DNA of 5,120 nucleotides from NCBI GenBank assembly GCA_009177205.1, contig WFMC01000096.1, forward strand, positions 68,587 to 73,706. Direction: 5' to 3'. Made by a program: the position numbers and the translations under genes. The DNA is from Bacteroidales bacterium. GTDB lineage: Bacteria; Bacteroidota; Bacteroidia; Bacteroidales; Muribaculaceae. Under the pieces are notes generated by a model. It ran no database searches, was not told the origin of the DNA, and saw only the letters and a program-made list of their open reading frames with translations. Of the stretch, positions 1 to 5,120 are shown one piece after another (positions within the stretch are counted from its first letter, which is position 1; each line of letters starts with the position of its first letter).

Positions 1-3000
1 GCAATTATCAAGTCGGCTATTCTCGCGTTATTCGTGGTTTCAGCCGCTTCTGCTGCCGCTGAATATCAGAGGGTTCCCGAACCCGGCAGCATAGTTGAGA
101 CAAGTGATGCAGAACTTTTGCGCATGCAGAGGAATCTCATCAATTTTGTCAAGAAGAATTCGCTTTCCGCCGATAATCTTCTTGAGCCGGCTATGAAGCC
201 CGCACCATTCAAGCAAATAAGGCAGCGTCCCCTGAATGCGCTCCGCACTCCCGATACGCCCACCGGCGACATCAGGGTGATGTGTTCCCGCTATCAGGGT
301 CAGGCCACCTACGAACAATCCTATTATGGCAAACTTAACCCCATCAACGGCAAAACCACTCCTATTTACAAAGGTTCCGTTTATGGCAATGATGATGAAT
401 TCGGAATCATGTCCGGCATCATCCGTAATGACATTCTTTACATTCCCCAATTATATTACGGCGCCGAAGGGATGGCTACCCAAACCGGTAAAATCCGCTG
501 GAAACGCGTTGACCTGGTGAATGGCAAAGTCTTAACCCCCATTTACTACAACCTGGATACAGAGGGAATGAGAATGTTCCTCTACTCCGCCACATACGTG
601 GAATCGGAAGATAAAATCTACGGTCTGAGCCTTAATGTCCAATCAGGTGGCGGCGGCGAACTCGTCGTCATAGACTGCTCTCAGCCTGAATGGAAAGCCC
701 AATCCCTCGGCAATCTCGGCGCCAGCGATGCGGAATACATGTGCAATATCGTCTACAATCCGGTAGACCAAAAATTCTATGGCTTCAAAAGCAACCTGAC
801 TTTCAATGAAATTGACCTTTCAGGAAAAGAGCCTAAATGCATCATCGTAAATGAATATGATGACTGGGATGAATATTATTGCCAACTTCCGGCTAAGTAT
901 TCATCAGGCATCTGCTATAGCCCTTACGACCATGCTTTCATTTATTACGTGAATAATCCCGATACAGGCGATTATATCCTCGGCTCAATCGATGCCGAGA
1001 CTTACGAGGCTTTCATGCTTTGCGAGCCCAACCCCGCCGCATACTTCCCCATGCTTTATTGCGCTGACCCGTATGCTGAAGAGGATGCTCCGAATCGTAT
1101 GGGCGCACCCGTTGTGAATTTCCCGAACGCAACGCTAACAGGTACTCTCACAGTCACTGCTCCGACAACCTACTTCAATTCCCTTGAACTTGAAGGCAAT
1201 GTGATAGTGCATATCCTCGTTGACGGCAAGGAAATCTTCAGTACTTCATGCGCACCCGGAACAAAAATTAGCAAGGAGTTCACTCTTGAGCAAGGTCTTC
1301 GCAACATCGAAACCTACGCTTCTCTCGGAGAACTTAACGGACCGAAAAACCACACCAAATATTATATCGGTTATGACGAGCCCCTGGCACCGACCAACCT
1401 TCAGCTCGCCAATGGCAAATTGACTTGGAAAACCCCTTCTTCTAAAGGTGTTAACTCGGATTATCACGGTTATCTCGATTTGTCAGACGTGACATACGAT
1501 GTATATCTCAATGGCAAAAAACTCAACTCAGCTCCGATTAAGGGTAATGAATATGCAGTAAGCTTTGATAATGAAAATGCAACACGTCAGGATTTGACAG
1601 TGACTGCCACTTCTCACAATCAGACCTCGGCCCATTCTTCAGCCCTGAATCGCTCTTTGGGTGTGGGCTTCGCTCTCCCGGCATCATTCACCCCGACAGA
1701 AGAAGAAGCAGAATTGTTTGAGTCGGTTGACGCCAACAATGACGGCTATGCTTTCAAATATCTCAAAGCAGACAAGTTGTTCTCCCTCTTCACCACCGAT
1801 TATGAGCAGACTCCCAACGACTGGTTGTTCCTCCCGCCGATTTACTGTGATTCAGCAGAGAACACCTATAATTTCGTATTCGACTACATCAACTCTATAA
1901 TTAAAGTCGGCTATCTCGACTGCATTGACGTCTGCATCGGCAAGGATCCGCTCCCCTCTGCAATGGGAACTCCGTTCTATTCTCACAAAGGTCGCGAACA
2001 AATTACAACAGCTACCGTTGAAACAACGTTCTCAGTGCCCGAACCCGGAACTTATTATATCGGCATCCACTCTTCATGGATTCCTCCGTTCCAAAACCCG
2101 AACCCTTATCGCGGCATCGAAGTTAACAATTTCAAAGTGAGCAAAAACAGCGGAACCATCTATGCTCCGGGTGAACTCACCGACATCAAGGCTACGGCAG
2201 CTCCGCAAGGTGAATTGCAAATCAACCTTGAGGCTACCCTTCCTGCCATTTCCTTCATCGGCACTCCCCTCCCGGCTGATAAGGATATTACCCTCACTAT
2301 CGAAACAGAAGGATATAAGAACTCTGTCGTTGGCAAACCGGGCGAAAAGATTTCATTGTCAATCGGCACTGACATCGACGGCATCAACACAGTGACCATG
2401 ACTCCTTCTTCTGAAGATGGCATCGGCAAGACTTCTACCGTATCCCTTTATGTTGGTATCGACACTCCGCTCCCCCCGGCAAATGTCAAAGGTGTAATCA
2501 GCGACGACAATATGTCTATCGTCCTCACTTGGGATCCCGTTGGCAACGTAGGTGTTCACGGCGGTTATGTAGACCCAGCTGAAATCAACTATGAGATTTG
2601 GACTCAGGAAGGTATCAACAATTCCAAAATCGGAAATGCCTACGATGCTCTTACCTATACTTATACCGGCAAGAACAAAGTTCAGGCAACCATCAACATC
2701 GGTCCGGTTGCCACCAACTATGTAGGTTCTTCTACAAAGGGTACGTTCTTCTCCGATATGCTCGGCAAGCCACACGCCATTCCTGTAGTGGAAGAGTTCG
2801 GCTACACCGCTTTCAATTATCAGAAGTGGACATTCAACACATTCCCCGGATTTGACAACACAAGCTGGGGTCACTGCAACGAGACTATCTCTCTCGGATA
2901 TAATGTCAATTTGAACGCCAACGGAGGTATCCTCGGTCAAAACAGCGGTGCAGGCACGAACATGGGCGAATTGAGATCTCCGAAAGTTTCCACTCTCGGC

Positions 3001-4713
3001 GTGAAGAAAGCAGACGTTTCCGTCACTTACCTCAACTGCAAGAATGCAGCTAAAATGGAATTCTGGGGTAGAACCGCTGCAAACCAGGAGTATAGGAAAT
3101 TGGCTGAACTCACACCTTCACGTCCGGCAACGGCTGCATGGGATGAATTCGTATGCACTCTTCCTGAAGACTTCGGCAACCAAGGCTGGATTCAGGTCAA
3201 TCTGAGAGGCGAATTCCAAGGTGATGAAATAGTGCTCATTGACAACTATAAAGTGCTTCAGAACATTGAAAACGACTTCACCCTCACTTCTCTCAGCGCA
3301 CCTTACAGCGCATTCGTAGGTGAAGAACCGAAGTTTGATATAGTCGTTACCAACTCCGGTAATGAACTCAATTCCGGCACTCTCGTTGTGGAACTCCTCG
3401 GCGATAACGAAGTTCTTCAATCCCACACCGAGAATATCGGTCGCATCCGCCCGAATGAAGTATATGAAACTCAAGTTTCATTCCCGATGCTTGAGGATTA
3501 TATTAACTATGACTACATGGAAGTGAGAGCCACCGCTCAATCTGAAGATGACTCCAACGACACCAACGATACTGAAATTGTAGAATTCGTTCTTCACGAC
3601 AGCTCAATGCCGGTTGTACGCGACCTTAAGGCATCTGTCGACAACAAGGGTGTGAACCTCACTTGGAGCGAACCTGACGCATATTACAAAGGTCTTGAAA
3701 GCTTCGAACTGGCAGAATCATTTACTAATAATGAGACTATCGACAGATGGACCAACATTGACGGCGACGGTAAAGCGCCCTTCGTAATCGACGGCAAACG
3801 CTGGAAAAACGATGACGCTCCTTGCGCATGGACAGTTTATGACGCACGCTCGATGAAGACTCTCGACAACGACCGTCTCTCACCGCGCACCGGCGACCGC
3901 ATGCTTATCGCACGCTCTATCCAATATGCTGATTATGAAGAACCGTCAAGAAGCTTTGATTGGTTGATTTCTCCGGAAGTCAAAGGTGGCTCAAGAGTAT
4001 CATTCTGGTTGAACACTATCTCTTCGACTTACACTGAAACTGTTCAGCTGTGGTATTCCACTACTGACAATCAGATTGACCTTGAGAAAATAACTACCGA
4101 TAAGGACGGCAATCCGTTGACTTGCGGCTCATTCAAGAAACTTCAAAACTTCACTAAATCAGGTGAAGAGACTTGGGAATTCTGTTCAGCTCAACTCCCG
4201 GCAGAGGCAAAATACTTCGCATTTGTATACGCATCTTACGGTCAGTTCGCCGCAATGATTGATGACATAACCTTCTCACCGGTTGACCCGGGTAAGGTAT
4301 CGATTGAAGCATACGACGTATTGGTTTCAACCGACGGAAACGAACCCGAATTTATCGGCACTGTCGATTCTCCCGGATTCACCCACACAACTAACGGTGA
4401 TGTCAGCAAATTGACATACTATGTCAAGACTGTTCACAACGCAGGCAACGAATTCATCTATTCTCCGCTTTCAAATCCGGCAAAGGCTGATGCTTCAGGC
4501 GTAAACGAAATTGAAAACGGCAAATATGTAATCGGCGGTAAAGGACACATCCTCGTAGGCGGGGCTACAGGCGACACATTCATCCTCTATGACATGGAAG
4601 GCAGAACACTGGTCAACACCACAATCACTTCCGACCGTCAGAGTGTAGCTTGCCAGGCAGGTATCTATACAGCCAAACTCGGCAACTCAACAGTGAAACT
4701 CATTGTCAGATAA
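1..4713 (+). CDS. Very large T9SS-secreted multidomain surface protein (propeller, three Ig/FN3/jelly-roll modules, sorting domain); 5' end missing
   Basis: The frame is open from base 1 to the TAA at 4711-4713, giving 1570 visible residues. The GTG at base 34 lies inside the hydrophobic core of a signal peptide (residues 1-20, Lys4, core SAILALFVV, then SAASAAA before EYQ), so the true start is a few codons upstream of the window. Domains in order: linker 21-90; beta-propeller-like repeats about 91-357; Ig-like 1 (369-459), FN3-1 (462-559), jelly-roll 1 (560-715); Ig-like 2 (722-822), FN3-2 (823-925), jelly-roll 2 (926-1087); Ig/CARDB-like 3 (1092-1200), FN3-3 (1203-1497) split by jelly-roll 3 (about 1234-1427); T9SS sorting domain (about 1501-1570). 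No protease, glycosidase or other catalytic motif was recognised. Inferred role: exported by Sec and then T9SS, acting outside the cell in adhesion or ligand binding. The exact ligand is unknown. A strong terminator follows 20 bases after the stop, so it ends its transcription unit. Confidence 0.93.
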   Translation, partial: AIIKSAILALFVVSAASAAAEYQRVPEPGSIVETSDAELLRMQRNLINFVKKNSLSADNLLEPAMKPAPFKQIRQRPLNALRTPDTPTGDIRVMCSRYQGQATYEQSYYGKLNPINGKTTPIYKGSVYGNDDEFGIMSGIIRNDILYIPQLYYGAEGMATQTGKIRWKRVDLVNGKVLTPIYYNLDTEGMRMFLYSATYVESEDKIYGLSLNVQSGGGGELVVIDCSQPEWKAQSLGNLGASDAEYMCNIVYNPVDQKFYGFKSNLTFNEIDLSGKEPKCIIVNEYDDWDEYYCQLPAKYSSGICYSPYDHAFIYYVNNPDTGDYILGSIDAETYEAFMLCEPNPAAYFPMLYCADPYAEEDAPNRMGAPVVNFPNATLTGTLTVTAPTTYFNSLELEGNVIVHILVDGKEIFSTSCAPGTKISKEFTLEQGLRNIETYASLGELNGPKNHTKYYIGYDEPLAPTNLQLANGKLTWKTPSSKGVNSDYHGYLDLSDVTYDVYLNGKKLNSAPIKGNEYAVSFDNENATRQDLTVTATSHNQTSAHSSALNRSLGVGFALPASFTPTEEEAELFESVDANNDGYAFKYLKADKLFSLFTTDYEQTPNDWLFLPPIYCDSAENTYNFVFDYINSIIKVGYLDCIDVCIGKDPLPSAMGTPFYSHKGREQITTATVETTFSVPEPGTYYIGIHSSWIPPFQNPNPYRGIEVNNFKVSKNSGTIYAPGELTDIKATAAPQGELQINLEATLPAISFIGTPLPADKDITLTIETEGYKNSVVGKPGEKISLSIGTDIDGINTVTMTPSSEDGIGKTSTVSLYVGIDTPLPPANVKGVISDDNMSIVLTWDPVGNVGVHGGYVDPAEINYEIWTQEGINNSKIGNAYDALTYTYTGKNKVQATINIGPVATNYVGSSTKGTFFSDMLGKPHAIPVVEEFGYTAFNYQKWTFNTFPGFDNTSWGHCNETISLGYNVNLNANGGILGQNSGAGTNMGELRSPKVSTLGVKKADVSVTYLNCKNAAKMEFWGRTAANQEYRKLAELTPSRPATAAWDEFVCTLPEDFGNQGWIQVNLRGEFQGDEIVLIDNYKVLQNIENDFTLTSLSAPYSAFVGEEPKFDIVVTNSGNELNSGTLVVELLGDNEVLQSHTENIGRIRPNEVYETQVSFPMLEDYINYDYMEVRATAQSEDDSNDTNDTEIVEFVLHDSSMPVVRDLKASVDNKGVNLTWSEPDAYYKGLESFELAESFTNNETIDRWTNIDGDGKAPFVIDGKRWKNDDAPCAWTVYDARSMKTLDNDRLSPRTGDRMLIARSIQYADYEEPSRSFDWLISPEVKGGSRVSFWLNTISSTYTETVQLWYSTTDNQIDLEKITTDKDGNPLTCGSFKKLQNFTKSGEETWEFCSAQLPAEAKYFAFVYASYGQFAAMIDDITFSPVDPGKVSIEAYDVLVSTDGNEPEFIGTVDSPGFTHTTNGDVSKLTYYVKTVHNAGNEFIYSPLSNPAKADASGVNEIENGKYVIGGKGHILVGGATGDTFILYDMEGRTLVNTTITSDRQSVACQAGIYTAKLGNSTVKLIVR
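271..1071 (+). other. Beta-propeller-like region of the long protein (about five blades)
   Basis: Residues 91-357 hold repeated blade-like units. Four read-out strands have the same shape: DILYIPQ (144-150), DKIYGLS (204-210), DQKFYGF (256-262) and DHAFIYY (310-316), spaced 52-54 residues apart. Five polar turns of the kind that connect blade strands also recur: NPINGK (113-118), DLVNGK (171-176), VIDCSQ (223-228), EIDLSG (270-275) and SIDAET (329-334). This matches the WD40/YVTN-like propellers found at the N-terminus of secreted Bacteroidales proteins, but no individual family could be assigned by eye. Propellers are mostly binding platforms, so a ligand-binding role is inferred. A five-blade count is low for this class; a degenerate blade may be missed. 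Confidence 0.6.
1105..2145 (+). repeat. Protein module 1: Ig-like, FN3, jelly-roll
   Basis: Residues 369-715. The Ig-like part contains APGTKIS (418-424) and leads through YIGYDEPLAPTN (455-466) into FN3-1, which has the core LTWKTP (474-479) and the strand HGYLDLSDVTYDVY (489-502). Jelly-roll 1 starts near ELFESVD (571-577). It has the acidic loop DANNDG (577-582), the signature DWLFLPP (607-613) and a closing strand VNNFKV (708-713). These landmarks recur in module 2, so the two are diverged copies at the protein level; no obvious DNA-level repeat remains. Confidence 0.65.
2164..3261 (+). repeat. Protein module 2: Ig-like, FN3, jelly-roll
   Basis: Residues 722-1087. The Ig-like part has KPGEKIS (779-785) and leads through YVGIDTPLPPAN (817-828) into FN3-2, with core LTWDPV (842-847) and strand HGGYVDPAEINYEIW (853-867). 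Jelly-roll 2 runs from about VVEEFGY (929-935), with ELRSPKV (990-996) in the place of the DWL-x-x-P signature, to the closing strand LIDNYKV (1079-1085). It lacks the acidic DxDxDG-type loop seen in jelly-rolls 1 and 3, so it may have lost a metal site or belong to a different subgroup. Confidence 0.65.
3274..4491 (+). repeat. Protein module 3: Ig/CARDB-like domain, then FN3 with nested jelly-roll
   Basis: Residues 1092-1497. The first part (FTLTSLSAPYSAFVGEEP, 1093-1110, then VVTNSGN, 1115-1121) looks like a CARDB-type Ig fold. FN3-3 begins PVVRDLKASV (1204-1213) with core NLTWSEP (1219-1225). The next expected FN3 strand, AYDVLVSTDG (1437-1446), appears only after about 200 residues of jelly-roll 3. 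That insert has ESFTNNE (1239-1245), IDGDG (1253-1257), FDWLISPEV (1319-1327) and closing MIDDITF (1419-1425). FN3-3 finishes with TYYVKTVHNAG (1472-1482) and SPLSNPAKA (1488-1496). Confidence 0.6.
4501..4710 (+). other. T9SS type A-like C-terminal sorting domain
   Basis: Residues 1501-1570 form the last 70 residues of the long protein. The pattern fits the Por-secretion tail: VNEI (1501-1504), a short beta hairpin, GHILVGGATGD (1515-1525), FILYDMEGRTLV (1527-1538), then AGIYTAKLGNSTVKLIVR (1553-1570). The [YD]-x-x-G-R turn, the G-[IV]-Y strand and the terminal K-L-I-V-R are the recognisable elements. In the family this domain directs passage through the outer membrane and is normally removed, with attachment to surface polysaccharide or release. 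Cys1551 just before the G-I-Y strand is not usual in my recollection of the family. Confidence 0.87.
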
Positions 4714-4732
4714 ACCTGATATACCATCAAAT

Positions 4733-4768
4733 GAGGAGGCATTGAAAATTCAATGCCTCCTTTTTTTT
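4733..4768 (+). terminator. Rho-independent terminator of the long gene
   Basis: The arm GGAGGCATTG (4735-4744) pairs perfectly with CAATGCCTCC (4751-4760) around the loop AAAATT. An A-T pair (4734/4761) can extend the base. Eight T residues follow at 4761-4768. It starts 20 bases after the stop codon. The minus strand has no matching T run beyond the stem, so termination is predicted only for plus-strand transcripts. Confidence 0.93.
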
Positions 4769-4847
4769 ATTCAAATTCCTTATATTTCTTATTTGCATCG
4801 GCGCCACAGGCTGAAAATTTGTTGAGCCATCTTAAGTTTTTACGGGA

Positions 4848-4883
4848 TTTTAGCATCTGTAAACAAATTTTACATTAACTTTG
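4848..4883 (+). promoter_or_regulatory. Bacteroidales-type promoter for the TolC-family gene
   Basis: TAACTTTG at 4876-4883 matches the Bacteroidota housekeeping -7 consensus TAnnTTTG exactly. The -33 element is weak: only TTTTAG at 4848-4853 lies near the right distance, 22 bases upstream of the -7 box where 19-21 is usual, and it is not TTTG. The predicted start of transcription is near 4889-4892, giving a leader of roughly 90 nt before the ATG at 4979. This is the only full TAnnTTTG match I noticed in the intergenic region. Confidence 0.68.
4858..4874. promoter_or_regulatory. Possible operator: short inverted repeat beside the -7 box
   Basis: TGTAAA (4858-4863) and TTTACA (4869-4874) are perfect 6-base inverted arms around a 5-base spacer. 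They sit between the -33 and -7 positions and end one base before the -7 box. That is where a dimeric repressor of an efflux gene could act. The region is AT-rich and a dyad this short can arise by chance, so this is a weak call. I do not recognise it as the site of a known regulator. Confidence 0.25.
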
Positions 4884-4978
4884 TATTAATTAGAGGGAGA
4901 AGGCTTCTTTCAACAGATTTATTCTTTTGTATAAACCCGTTTTCTTCTAATTATTACCACTTATAGACTATCCTTTCT
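4884..4978 (+). other. Leader of the TolC-family gene, without Shine-Dalgarno
   Basis: About 90 bases, AT-rich, with several pyrimidine runs and no purine-rich Shine-Dalgarno sequence in the 20 bases before the ATG (the last bases are TATCCTTTCT). This is normal for Bacteroidota, where translation start often depends on A/T-rich, unstructured leaders. No riboswitch fold, leader peptide or strong hairpin was seen; the short AGAA/TTCT match near 4899-4909 is too weak to count. Confidence 0.45.
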
Positions 4979-5120
4979 ATGAATAAAATTATCAAACTTT
5001 CCTTAGCCATCGCGGCTTGCCTGACCTCCATTCAGCAAGCGGAAGCAGGCAAAGTCAACCTCGATTCATGTCGGAATATGGCTTTGCGCAACAACAAGAC
5101 CATTAAGATGGCTGAAGCAA
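4979..5120 (+). CDS. TolC-family outer-membrane efflux protein, N-terminal fragment (cut by window end)
   Basis: ATG at 4979 opens 47 codons that run off the window. Residues 1-23 form a Sec signal peptide: Asn-Lys-Ile-Ile-Lys, hydrophobic core LSLAIAACLT, and an A-E-A cleavage site before GK. The mature start, VNLDSCRNMALRNNKTIKMA (26-45), is the hallmark opening of the TolC/OEP family: a short strand, then L-D-x-C-x-x-x-A-L-x-N-N and the first long helix. Family members are usually about 400-500 residues and form the trimeric outer-membrane channel of RND, MacB-type or type I export systems, so an adaptor (HlyD/AcrA-like) and a pump gene would be expected downstream, outside the window. This start is supported by the signal peptide directly after it and by the promoter about 95 bases upstream. 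The exact substrate cannot be told from this fragment. Confidence 0.87.
   Translation, partial: MNKIIKLSLAIAACLTSIQQAEAGKVNLDSCRNMALRNNKTIKMAEA

Noticed and set aside
34..36. GTG as the start codon of the long gene
   Set aside because: It falls in the middle of the signal-peptide hydrophobic core, and the frame is open to base 1 with a Lys-containing n-region upstream, so the real start is outside the window.
40..450. 136-codon open frame on the minus strand near the left edge
   Set aside because: It overlaps the linker and propeller coding region and has no independent support; treated as a shadow.
2359..2940. 193-codon open frame on the minus strand
   Set aside because: It lies wholly inside the long gene, whose protein has clear domains here, and its translation shows no recognisable domain or signal. 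It is a shadow frame.
3118..3474. 118-codon open frame on the minus strand
   Set aside because: It is antisense to jelly-roll 2 and Ig-like domain 3 of the long protein and shows no promoter or family signature.
4800..4805. GGCGCC palindrome in the intergenic region
   Set aside because: It is a lone 6-base palindrome with no second copy, no extension and no placement relative to a promoter that suggests function.
4919..4929. Second promoter candidate (TATTCTTTTG) in the leader
   Set aside because: The spacing between TA and TTTG is four bases instead of two, so it does not fit the TAnnTTTG consensus.
5009..5020. Lipobox-like I-A-A-C (residues 11-14) in the TolC-family protein
   Set aside because: The cysteine comes after only 13 residues, giving a very short hydrophobic core, and a better signal peptidase I site (A-E-A before GK) follows. 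A lipoprotein is possible but less likely.

Overview
The window looks like a member of the Bacteroidota, most likely a gut-type Bacteroidales (Muribaculaceae or Prevotellaceae-like; the family is an inference). Three things point there. A very long secreted protein ends in a type IX secretion (T9SS) C-terminal sorting domain. The second gene has a TAnnTTTG-type -7 promoter element. Its start codon has no Shine-Dalgarno sequence.

Bases 1-4713 are one continuous plus-strand gene, missing only its first few codons. The visible 1570 residues run as follows: the tail of a signal peptide; a short linker; an N-terminal beta-propeller-like region of about five blades; three consecutive modules, each an Ig-like domain, a fibronectin type III (FN3) domain and a jelly-roll of the choice-of-anchor J / cleaved-adhesin type; and the T9SS domain. 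In the third module the jelly-roll appears to be inserted inside the FN3 domain, as I recall for gingipain/HagA adhesin regions. No catalytic domain is visible, so I read it as a large non-enzymatic cell-surface or released adhesin/binding protein. Residue numbers below count from the codon at bases 1-3.

Bases 4714-4978 are a 265-base AT-rich intergenic region. It opens with a strong rho-independent terminator for the long gene. Further on it carries a Bacteroidales-type promoter with a small inverted repeat beside the -7 box, then a leader of about 90 nt.

Bases 4979-5120 are the first 47 codons of a TolC-family outer-membrane efflux protein, cut by the window end. The terminator and new promoter make the two genes separate transcription units, and nothing in the sequence ties their functions together. 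I see no RNA genes, mobile elements, CRISPR arrays or clearly new biological system. The most interesting material is the modular architecture of the long protein.
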